64,000 nt of DNA from Dissulfurirhabdus thermomarina (lineage in GTDB: Bacteria > Desulfobacterota > Dissulfuribacteria > Dissulfuribacterales > Dissulfurirhabdaceae): contig NZ_JAATWC010000009.1 of the NCBI RefSeq assembly GCF_012979235.1, positions 52,192 through 116,191 on the forward strand, given 5' to 3'. A program made the position numbers and the translations under genes. The notes under the pieces are model-generated. The model had not been told where the DNA came from, did not search any database, and saw only the letters and a list, made by a program, of their open reading frames with translations. Below, piece by piece: positions 57,714 to 64,000 of the stretch. Every line of letters begins with the position of its first letter. The first letter of the stretch is position 1.

Positions 57714-58151
57714 CTATTCCGGCGGACGCGCGGCCTGGGCCAGACGCCGAAGGAGCGGCGGGGGGGCCTCCGGGGTCCCGGCCAGGAGGTCGAGGAAGTC
57801 CCCGAGGCTGACGATGCCGGCCAGGGCCCCCGAGGCGTCCACCACCGGGATGCGCCGGACGCCGGCGGCCTGCATGAGCCGCAAGGTGTCTTCGACCCCG
57901 GTGGTCTCGAGGACCGTCCGGGGGTTTCCGCTCATGACGGTCCGGATCCGGGTGGTTTCGGGGTTGAGCCCCACGGCCACCACCCGGACCGTGATGTCCC
58001 GGTCGGTCAGTATGCCCACCGGCCGGGCGTCTTCCAATACCACCACGCTGCCGACGCCCTGCTCCAGCATGAGCCGGGCGGCCGCAAAGACGGTGTCGTC
58101 CGGGGCCGCGGTGACCACCTCCCGGGTGCATATTTCCAAGACGGGCATCAT
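57714..58151 (-). CDS. Two-CBS-domain protein
   Basis: 145 residues made of two CBS modules. The first has VLEICTREVVTAAPDDTVFAAARLM, GVGSVVVLEDARPVGILTDRDI. The second has RTVMSGNPRTVLETTGVEDTLRLM, GVRRIPVVDASGALAGIVSLGDFLDLL. Stand-alone CBS proteins bind adenine nucleotides or similar ligands and act as sensors; the partner is not known. The start is taken at the MM pair (58151); an in-frame extension to 58223 is Arg/Gly-rich and unlikely. Confidence 0.88.
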   Translation of the reverse strand: MMPVLEICTREVVTAAPDDTVFAAARLMLEQGVGSVVVLEDARPVGILTDRDITVRVVAVGLNPETTRIRTVMSGNPRTVLETTGVEDTLRLMQAAGVRRIPVVDASGALAGIVSLGDFLDLLAGTPEAPPPLLRRLAQAARPPE

Positions 58152-58155
58152 CGGT

Positions 58156-58270
58156 GACGGCCTCGCAGCGGTTGCGGACCCTGCATCGCTTTCGAGCCGC
58201 CCGCCGCCACGGCTCCAGGGCACGGTTCATGCCGCGGGGCGTTGCGCCTTGCACCCGGGGATGCCGGCCC
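58156..58270 (+). repeat. Possible degenerate repeat copy upstream of the CBS gene
   Basis: GACGGCCTCGCAGCGGTTGC resembles the left end of the dispersed repeat, and GTTGCGCCTTGCACCCGG about 90 bp later resembles its CGCGCCTTGCATCTGG block at the right spacing. The middle is poorly conserved. It fills most of the 217 bp gap between the CBS and PAS genes; the rest shows nothing. Confidence 0.3.
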
Positions 58271-58368
58271 GCCCCGCGCGGGCGCCGGCCGGGGCGGTCT
58301 CCGGGCCCACGGGATCTCCACCTGCTTCTTGTGTATCACGGGGTGGCGGGCGGGGGCAACCCGGGGTG

Positions 58369-59499
58369 TCAGAAGGGATCGGGGTTGTGGTCTTGTGCGA
58401 GGCTCTTCGCCTCCGCCAGGGCTTGCTGGAGTTGGAAGATGAGCTGCTGGCGCTCCCGCTCGAGGGCCTTGCGGTCGGTGACGTCCACGGCCACCTGGAT
58501 GCGGACCAGGCGCCCGTCGGTCCAGCGGATGGCGAAGTCGCGGCACTCGTGCCAGGCGCCCGTGACGGCCTTGTTGGACTCCCAGGCCACGACCCCGGCC
58601 GGCTTTCCGTCCGGTGTGAGGAGCCGGTCGTTGGTACAGAAGTCGCACGGCCCGCTCCGGCCCTTCTGGAAGACCTTCCAGCAGGTCTGGCCCGTGATGT
58701 CGCCCAGGCGGTTTCTCACCTTTCGGTTGGCGAAGAGGACCTCGTAGGTCTTCATGTCCGCCACGTAGATCTCTGCGTCCAGGTTTTCCGCCAGGGTCAG
58801 GAACCGCTCGTTGGCGTAGGCCAGGAGGCGCTCGGCCAGTTTCTGCCGCGTGATGTCACGGCCGTGGACCACCAGCCCCCGCCGGGTCCCGTCCGGGCGG
58901 AAGAGGGGGATCTTCGTCACCTCGAAGGCCTTGGGGCCGCCGGAGGATTGGGGGACCACCTGTTCCTGGCGGACCGGCCGGCCCGCCGCCCAGGCCGACT
59001 CGTGGAGGTCGTGGCAGGTGAGGAACACCGGGACGGGGCACCCGGCGGCCTTGGAGAGCTCGGCGGAGGTCTTTCCCCGCCACTCCACGCCTTCCAGCCC
59101 GAAGACGGCCAGGGCGGCGCGGTTGGCCTGGATCCATCGGCCTTCGCCGTCCTGGAGGCAGACGAAGTCGTGGAGGTTCTGGACGAGCGCCGCGCAGAGG
59201 TCCCCCGGGGTGCCGGCCTCCTTGGACCCCGGCCGGGGCGGCGGAGCGGCGGGCCCGGCCGCCGGGGACGACCTCCCCCGGCGGCGCAGCAAGAAGGCCG
59301 TGCCGACCGCGGCGAGGAGTCCCGCGGCGGCGACGGCCAGGACCGAAGGAGAAACCGCCGCGCCTGCGGCTTCGCCCGCGGCGATCAAGGCCGCCGCCCG
59401 GCGGGCCAGCTGCCCGGGGTCCAGGTACCAGCAGAGGACCCCCACCAGGAGGCCGAGGAGGAAGGCGGTACGGTTTCGCTTTCGGTAGGGTGGTCTCAA
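58369..59499 (-). CDS. Membrane-anchored double-PAS sensor without output domain
   Basis: 376 residues. Two hydrophobic segments (about 11-26 and 50-70) form a membrane anchor with an Ala-rich loop. A first PAS domain (about 100-215; [25 protein letters not shown], ending [14 protein letters not shown]) and a second (about 225-350; [49 protein letters not shown]) follow. The protein ends in a short coiled coil with no kinase, GGDEF, EAL or methyl-accepting domain. It could act as a signal-input partner of another protein; the ligand is unknown. Confidence 0.82.
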   Translation of the reverse strand: MRPPYRKRNRTAFLLGLLVGVLCWYLDPGQLARRAAALIAAGEAAGAAVSPSVLAVAAAGLLAAVGTAFLLRRRGRSSPAAGPAAPPPRPGSKEAGTPGDLCAALVQNLHDFVCLQDGEGRWIQANRAALAVFGLEGVEWRGKTSAELSKAAGCPVPVFLTCHDLHESAWAAGRPVRQEQVVPQSSGGPKAFEVTKIPLFRPDGTRRGLVVHGRDITRQKLAERLLAYANERFLTLAENLDAEIYVADMKTYEVLFANRKVRNRLGDITGQTCWKVFQKGRSGPCDFCTNDRLLTPDGKPAGVVAWESNKAVTGAWHECRDFAIRWTDGRLVRIQVAVDVTDRKALERERQQLIFQLQQALAEAKSLAQDHNPDPF

Positions 59500-59591
59500 G
59501 GGACGCTCCGAGGGTCTCCCCCGTCTCTCCCGGCCCCGGGGTGCGGGGCGGTCAAGGCCCCGGGTCTTCCCGGGGCGGGAATCCTCTTCAT

Positions 59592-59619
59592 ATTATCGGG
59601 AAATCGGGGGATTTGTTTA
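59592..59619 (-). promoter_or_regulatory. Candidate promoter of the PAS sensor gene
   Basis: On the minus strand TAAACA and GATAAT are 16 bp apart in an AT-rich patch, about 95 bp before the start at 59499. It is back-to-back with the iorAB promoter. Confidence 0.45.
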
Positions 59620-59652
59620 CCTATTTCTCCCGGCCGGGGCGGCCCGTGTGCC

Positions 59653-59680
59653 TTGACACGGCAAGGGGCTGGTCTATGCT
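59653..59680 (+). promoter_or_regulatory. Promoter of the iorAB-xdhC-mocA operon
   Basis: TTGACA (59653-59658), a 16 bp spacer and TATGCT (59675-59680) lie about 50 bp upstream of the iorA start at 59730. Confidence 0.65.
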
Positions 59681-59729
59681 GGTGGGCGGGCCGGGTTGCC
59701 GAACCTTCCGGCCGAGGAGGAACGCCGCC

Positions 59730-60185
59730 ATGCTGGAGCTGGAGGTCAACGGTCGGGTCCACCGGGTGGACGTGGACCCCGAGACACCGCTGCTCTGGGT
59801 CATCCGGGAACATCTCCGGTTGACGGGCACCAAGTTCGGCTGTGGTATCGGACTCTGCGGCTGCTGCACGGTCCACCTCGACGGCCGCCCCGAGCGGTCG
59901 TGCCAGGTCTCGGCGGGCGAGGCCGCGGGCCGGCGTATCGTCACCATCGAGGGGCTGGCGCCGGATCACCCGGTCAAGGCGGCCTGGATGGAGGAGCAGG
60001 TCCCCCAGTGCGGCTATTGCCAGCCGGGCCAGATGATGCAGGCCGCCGGCCTGCTGGCCGCCAACCCGAACCCCAGCGAGGCGGAGATCGTGGCCGCCAT
60101 GGATGGCAACCTCTGCCGGTGCGGGACCTATCCCCGCATCCTCAGGGCCGTCCGGCGGGCGGCGGCCAAGGGAGGGGAGAGATGA
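59730..60185 (+). CDS. Molybdenum hydroxylase small subunit, 2x[2Fe-2S] (IorA-like)
   Basis: 151-residue iron-sulfur subunit of the xanthine oxidase family. The N-terminal plant-type cluster motif is [17 protein letters not shown] with a later RSC. The C-terminal helical domain carries [11 protein letters not shown] and [12 protein letters not shown]. It passes electrons from the molybdenum subunit. It has no signal sequence, so it would be carried out with the Tat-bearing partner. GAGGAGGA precedes ATG 59730; its stop overlaps the next start by ATGA. Confidence 0.93.
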   Translation: MLELEVNGRVHRVDVDPETPLLWVIREHLRLTGTKFGCGIGLCGCCTVHLDGRPERSCQVSAGEAAGRRIVTIEGLAPDHPVKAAWMEEQVPQCGYCQPGQMMQAAGLLAANPNPSEAEIVAAMDGNLCRCGTYPRILRAVRRAAAKGGER

Positions 60186-62341
60186 GGCGGGGGCTGACGC
60201 GCCGCCGGTTTCTCCAGGGCTCGGCCGGGCTGGTGCTGGCGGCGGCGACGACGCCCGCCGGCTGCCGGCTCTTCAGGCGGGGAGAGGTCCCGGCTGCCCT
60301 GTCTCCCAGCGTGTGGCTCCGCGTGACCCCGGACGAGGCGGTGACCGTGGTGGTGGCCAAGTCCGAGATGGGCCAGGGCGTCACCACGTCCCTCCCCATG
60401 CTCGTGGCCGAGGAGCTGGAGGCCGACTGGGCGCGGGTCCGGTTCGAGGTCGCACCCGCCGACGACCGTTTCAACGATCCCGTCTGGGGGACACAGGCCA
60501 CCGGCGGCAGCACTTCCATCCGGCACCTCTACGAGCCGCTCCGCCTGGCGGGCGCCGCGGCGCGGGAGATGCTCAGGGCGGCGGCGGCCCGGGAGTGGGG
60601 CGTCCCGGTGGCCCGGTGCCGGGCGCGGGCGGGGGTGGTGACCGAGGCCGGGGGCGGGCGGCGCGCCACGTACGGGGAGCTGTGCCGCGCGGCGGCCGAG
60701 CTGCCCGTTCCCGACGCACCCCCCCTCAAGCCCGACGGGGAGTTCAGGCTCCTCGGCACCGAGCCGGACCGGCTGGACCTCCCGGTCAAGGTGGCTGGGA
60801 CCGCCGTCTACGGGATGGACGTCTTCGTGGACGGGATGGTGTACGCGGCCGTGGCCCGCCCTCCCGCCTTCGGCGCGCATCCCGGGGCCTTCGACGAGGC
60901 GGCCGCCCGCCGGGTGCCGGGGGTCCGGCACGTCCAGGTCCTTCCCGGGGGGCGCGGGATCGGGGTCTGCGCCGATACCCCGTGGGCGGCCCGGCGGGGC
61001 GTGGAGGCGCTTGCGCCGTCCTGGGCGGGTGCGGCCGACCCAAGCCTGGACGACGCCGCCCTGGAGCGGGCCTTCCTCGCCCACCTGGGGCGCCCCGGCG
61101 TCACGGCCCGGGACGACGGCGACGCCCCCGGGGCCGTGGCGGCGGCCGAGCGGTCCCTGCGGGCCCGCTACCTCGTTCCCTACCTCGCCCATGCCACCAT
61201 GGAGCCCATGAATTGCACCGCCCGGGTCGGGCCCGGCGGATGTGAGGTCTGGGTGCCCACCCAGAACCAGAGCGGGGCGCGCCGGGCGGCCGCCCGTGCC
61301 TCGGGGCTTCCCCTCGCGAAGGTCCGCGTCCACACCACGTACCTCGGGGGCGGCTTCGGCCGGCGGTTCGAGACCGACGTGGTGGAGGAGGCCGTGGCCC
61401 TGGCCAAGGGGAGCGGCCGGCCGGTGAAGCTCCTCTGGAGCCGGGAGGACGACTTCCGGCACGACTTCTACCGCCCGGCCTGCGCCTGCGACGTGGCCGG
61501 CGCCCTGGGCCCCGACGGGCGGATGGCCGCCTGGCATCACCGGGTGGCGGTGCCCTCCATCTTCGCCCGGGTCTTCCCCGACCGGGTCGAGGGGGGCGTG
61601 GATCCCGCGGCGGTGGAGGGGCTGCGCAACCTGCCCTACGAGGTCCCCAACGTCCGGGTGGAATACGTCCGGGTGGAGACCCCGGTCCCGGTGGGCTTCT
61701 GGCGGTCGGTGGGGAGCTCCCACAACGCCTTCGCCGTGGAGTCCTTCGTGGACGAGATGGCCCGGGCGGCCGGGCAGGATCCCCTGGCCTTCCGGCTGGC
61801 GCACCTGGGCGGCTCCCGTCGGGCCCGGTGCGTGCTGGAGACGGCCGCCGCCGCCATCCAGTGGTGGAAGGGGTTGCGGCCCGGCGAGGGGCGCGGCATC
61901 GCCCAGCACTTTTCCTTCGGCAGCTACGTGGCCCTGGCCGTGGAGGTCCGGGTGGACCGGCCCCGGGGGCGGATCCGGGTGCTCCGGGCGTGCTGCGCCG
62001 TGGATTGCGGGCGCGTGGTCCACCCCGACACCGTGAAGGCCCAGATGGAGGGGGCGGTCCTCTTCGGGCTGGGGGCGGCCCTCAAGGAGGAGGTCCATTT
62101 CGGCGGCGGCGGGGTGGCCACATCCAACTTCGACGACTACGAGCCCCTCCGGATGAGCGAGGCGCCGATGGTGGAGGTGCACCTCGTGGAAAGCGGCGAG
62201 GCGCCCGGCGGGGTGGGGGAGCCGGGGGTGCCGCCCGTGGCCCCGGCCGTGGCCAACGCCGTCTTCGACGCGGTGGGGGTCCGGCTGCGCCGGCTGCCCT
62301 TGTCGCCCGCCAACGTGGCCCGGGCCCTCTCCCTCTCCTGA
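60182..62341 (+). CDS. Molybdopterin-dependent hydroxylase large subunit, Tat-exported (IorB-like)
   Basis: 719-residue molybdenum-cofactor subunit. The Tat signal [21 protein letters not shown] marks export of the folded complex to the periplasm. The IorB/aldehyde dehydrogenase pattern is seen: [84 protein letters not shown] and [22 protein letters not shown]. The likely catalytic Glu lies in [20 protein letters not shown]. The substrate (an aldehyde or N-heterocycle) cannot be read from sequence. The operon continues with xdhC and mocA for cofactor handling. Confidence 0.9.
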   Translation: MRRGLTRRRFLQGSAGLVLAAATTPAGCRLFRRGEVPAALSPSVWLRVTPDEAVTVVVAKSEMGQGVTTSLPMLVAEELEADWARVRFEVAPADDRFNDPVWGTQATGGSTSIRHLYEPLRLAGAAAREMLRAAAAREWGVPVARCRARAGVVTEAGGGRRATYGELCRAAAELPVPDAPPLKPDGEFRLLGTEPDRLDLPVKVAGTAVYGMDVFVDGMVYAAVARPPAFGAHPGAFDEAAARRVPGVRHVQVLPGGRGIGVCADTPWAARRGVEALAPSWAGAADPSLDDAALERAFLAHLGRPGVTARDDGDAPGAVAAAERSLRARYLVPYLAHATMEPMNCTARVGPGGCEVWVPTQNQSGARRAAARASGLPLAKVRVHTTYLGGGFGRRFETDVVEEAVALAKGSGRPVKLLWSREDDFRHDFYRPACACDVAGALGPDGRMAAWHHRVAVPSIFARVFPDRVEGGVDPAAVEGLRNLPYEVPNVRVEYVRVETPVPVGFWRSVGSSHNAFAVESFVDEMARAAGQDPLAFRLAHLGGSRRARCVLETAAAAIQWWKGLRPGEGRGIAQHFSFGSYVALAVEVRVDRPRGRIRVLRACCAVDCGRVVHPDTVKAQMEGAVLFGLGAALKEEVHFGGGGVATSNFDDYEPLRMSEAPMVEVHLVESGEAPGGVGEPGVPPVAPAVANAVFDAVGVRLRRLPLSPANVARALSLS

Positions 62342-62345
62342 GGCG

Positions 62346-63224
62346 GTGAACGTGGAGCCTCGGGTGCATTGCGGCGTGGACGTCCTGTCCGAGGCGGTCC
62401 GGTTGCGCGACCGGGGCGAGCCCTGCGTCCTCTGTACCATCGTCCAGTGCCTGGGTTCCTCCCCCCGCAAGGCCGGGGCACGGATGCTGGTTCGGGCCGA
62501 CGGCACGACGACGGGGACCATCGGCGGCGGCCCCCTCGAGGCGGAGATGCGGCGCGTGGCCCTGGAGGTCCTCGCCGGGGGGGAACCGAGGACCGTTCCC
62601 TACGAGCTCACGGCCCCGGAGGGAGGGCTGGCCTGCGGCGGCCGGGTGCTGGTCTTCGTCGAGCCCCTGCGGCCGGCGCCCCACCTCGTCATCCTCGGCG
62701 CGGGCCACGTGGCCGGGGCCGTGGCGGACCTGGCCCCCGGCATCGGCTTCCAAGTCACCGTGGTGGACGACCGGCCGGAATACGCCGACCCCGCCCGCTT
62801 CCCCGGCGCCGGCCGGGTCCTTGCCCGGTCCTTCGAGGCGGCCTTCCAGGATCTTGCCGTGGACGCGGAGACCTTCGTCCTGGTGGCCACCCGCGGGCAC
62901 GACCAGGACCTCGTGGCGCTGCGCGCCGCCCTCCGGACCCCCGCCGGCTACATCGGCCTCCTGGGCAGCCGGCGGAAGCGGGCGGCCCTCTTCGATGTCC
63001 TCGGGGCGGAGGGCTTCTCGGCGGAAGACCTCGCCCGGGTCGTCACACCCGTCGGGCTCGACATCGGGGCCCGGACCCCGGGGGAGATCGCCGTCAGTAT
63101 CGCGGCCCAGCTCGTGCAGCGCCGGAGGGAGGCCCATGCCCCCCGTGATCAGCGCCCTGGTGCCGGCGGCGGGTGCCTCGCGCCGGATGGGGCGGCCGAA
63201 ACTGCTCCTTCCCCTGGGGGATAG
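62346..63224 (+). CDS. XdhC/CoxI-type molybdenum cofactor insertion protein
   Basis: 292 residues. The XdhC/CoxI N-terminal domain (CTIVQCLGSSPRKAGARMLV, GTIGGGPLEAEM) precedes a Rossmann-like C-terminal domain ([76 protein letters not shown]). XdhC binds Moco, aids its sulfuration and inserts it into the enzyme. The last 28 residues after RREAH are low-complexity, because that DNA is also the start of the mocA-like gene (89 bp overlap). The start is GTG 62346, 4 bp after iorB. Confidence 0.9.
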   Translation: MNVEPRVHCGVDVLSEAVRLRDRGEPCVLCTIVQCLGSSPRKAGARMLVRADGTTTGTIGGGPLEAEMRRVALEVLAGGEPRTVPYELTAPEGGLACGGRVLVFVEPLRPAPHLVILGAGHVAGAVADLAPGIGFQVTVVDDRPEYADPARFPGAGRVLARSFEAAFQDLAVDAETFVLVATRGHDQDLVALRAALRTPAGYIGLLGSRRKRAALFDVLGAEGFSAEDLARVVTPVGLDIGARTPGEIAVSIAAQLVQRRREAHAPRDQRPGAGGGCLAPDGAAETAPSPGG

Positions 63225-63738
63225 GACCGTCCTCGGCTACTGCCTCGACGCCCTGGCAGCCCCGGGGGTGGCCGAGCGGTTGGTGGTGGCGGCCCCGGCA
63301 GACGCGGCGGTGCAGGCCGAGGCCGAGGCCTGCGGGGCGCGGGTGGTGATGCGCCTTCCGGGTGAGACCCCGGACATGGCGGGCTCGGTGCGGTCGGGGT
63401 TCCGGGCCGCCGCCGCGGCCGCCGCCGGGTTTCTCGTCCTGCCGGCGGATCACCCCCTGGTCCGCCGCCAGACGGTGGCCGCCCTGGCCGCGGCCTTCCA
63501 GGCGGCCCCCTCGGCCATCCTTCTCCCCCGGTACCGGGGCCGCCGGGGCCACCCCGCCCTCTTTCCACGGGCGGTGCTCGAGACCCTGGCCCCCGGCCTC
63601 ACCCTGCGGGATCTCCTCCGCCGCCATGCCGCCCTGGTCCGGGAGGTCCCGGTGACGGACCCCGGCATCTTCCTTGACATCGACACCCCGGCCGACTACC
63701 GCCGGTGCCTTGGGCTGGCGGCCCTGGAGGAGGGATGA
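63136..63738 (+). CDS. MocA-like molybdopterin nucleotidyltransferase
   Basis: 200-residue NTP-transferase-fold protein (MobA/MocA family). The nucleotide loop is ALVPAAGASRRMGRPKLLLPLG, with the Gly-rich loop replaced by AAGASRRMG, followed by FLVLPADHPLVRRQTVAAL, GHPALFPRAVLETL and DIDTPADYRRCL. In this context it probably adds CMP (or GMP) to molybdopterin for the hydroxylase. It overlaps xdhC by 89 bp and ends the operon; no terminator was seen. Confidence 0.9.
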   Translation: MPPVISALVPAAGASRRMGRPKLLLPLGDRTVLGYCLDALAAPGVAERLVVAAPADAAVQAEAEACGARVVMRLPGETPDMAGSVRSGFRAAAAAAAGFLVLPADHPLVRRQTVAALAAAFQAAPSAILLPRYRGRRGHPALFPRAVLETLAPGLTLRDLLRRHAALVREVPVTDPGIFLDIDTPADYRRCLGLAALEEG

Positions 63739-63789
63739 CGCCGGCCTCGAAGAAGGGGGGTGGGGAGTCTGCAGTTTCAGGTCATTGAT

Positions 63790-63818
63790 TTGACAAAATG
63801 GGGTAAATGTGGCAAATT
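63790..63818 (+). promoter_or_regulatory. Candidate promoter of the cytochrome gene
   Basis: A perfect TTGACA (63790-63795) is followed at 17 bp by CAAATT (63813-63818), in an AT-rich stretch between mocA and the cytochrome gene. The -10 match is poor. Confidence 0.35.
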
Positions 63819-63843
63819 CTGCATCAGAGGGAGAGGAAAAAAG

Positions 63844-64000
63844 ATGCATCGGCCGTGTTTCTTTTTTATCGTCCTTTTTCTTTGTTTTGAAACCTTTTTT
63901 CCGGTGGCGGTCCGGGCCGCGGTCCAGGGGCCCTGCGCCGACTGCCACACCATGCACGACTCCCAGGACGGCGCCGTGGTGACCCCGGGGGCGCCGGTGT
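63844..64000 (+). CDS. Exported c-type cytochrome (3' truncated by window end)
   Basis: 52 residues are visible. A Phe-rich signal peptide (MHRPCFFFIVLFLCFETFF, cleavage near VRAA) is followed by one heme c site CADCH and TMHDSQ. GxCADCHTMHxSQ-like starts are typical of multiheme cytochromes of sulfate- and sulfur-metabolising Deltaproteobacteria, so more CxxCH sites are expected downstream. GAGAGGAAAAAAG precedes ATG 63844. The signal-peptide codons are unusually AT-rich for the window. Confidence 0.8.
   Translation, partial: MHRPCFFFIVLFLCFETFFPVAVRAAVQGPCADCHTMHDSQDGAVVTPGAPV

Noticed and set aside
63810..63824. Sigma54-like TGGCA...TGCA before the cytochrome gene
   Set aside because: Only 8 bases separate the GG and GC elements, whereas sigma54 sites need 10.

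Overview
The window is a very GC-rich (about 70% by eye), densely coded bacterial chromosome segment. Gene content is Gram-negative and anaerobe-like: a murein/division cluster, a complex I locus without the NADH-oxidising subunits, outer-membrane beta-barrel proteins, a Tat-exported molybdenum hydroxylase and the start of a c-type cytochrome. Together these suggest a member of the former Deltaproteobacteria (Desulfobacterota). This is inferred from gene content and order, not from a phylogeny. No rRNA, tRNA, CRISPR array, phage or transposase gene was seen.

Layout. 1-10475 (+): dcw cluster murF (5' cut by the window edge)-mraY-murD-murG-murC-murB-ftsQ-ftsA-ftsZ, with ftsW and ddl missing from their usual places. 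10472-18186 (-): tilS, then ftsH-folP-cdaA-cdaR-glmM, which combines membrane proteolysis, folate synthesis, c-di-AMP synthesis and amino-sugar supply. 18379-29296 (+): promoter, nuoABCD-HIJKLMN and terminator, an 11-subunit complex I lacking nuoE, nuoF and nuoG. 29809-32361: queC, a CxxCxxCC protein, a TIM-barrel isomerase-like protein, a PilZ protein (-) and rpmB. 32413-37782 (-): smr-ispG-proS-rsh. 37873-45437 (+): a small unknown protein, a 1524-residue glutamate-synthase large-subunit homologue, an outer-membrane protein and a FlgO/TolB-like exported protein with a strong terminator. 45649-47450: a zinc-type CDF exporter facing a ZnuA-like binding protein. 47611-51663 (+): ffh-rpsP-khpA-rimM-trmD plus a second SPOUT-type RNA methyltransferase. 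51809-57506 (+): two unknown membrane proteins, an M28 peptidase, trxB, an outer-membrane protein and a TPR-methyltransferase. 57503-59499 (-): a zinc-ribbon protein, a CBS protein and a PAS sensor. 59730-63738 (+): iorA-iorB-xdhC-mocA, a molybdenum hydroxylase with its cofactor-maturation genes. 63844 to the end: a truncated exported cytochrome.

The main feature not explained by genes is a dispersed intergenic repeat of about 145-160 bp whose ends are complementary (GATGGCGTCGCAAA and its complement). At least five copies or part-copies are recognisable in both orientations, plus two doubtful degenerate ones. One copy sits exactly at the start of khpA, flanked by a 6-8 bp direct duplication of the khpA start, with an old-looking ribosome binding site left upstream of it. 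Another copy supplies the start codon and about the first 43 residues of the TPR-methyltransferase. A second pattern is that four of the five convergent gene pairs overlap by exactly the palindrome CTAG, so each gene's TAG stop lies inside the other's.
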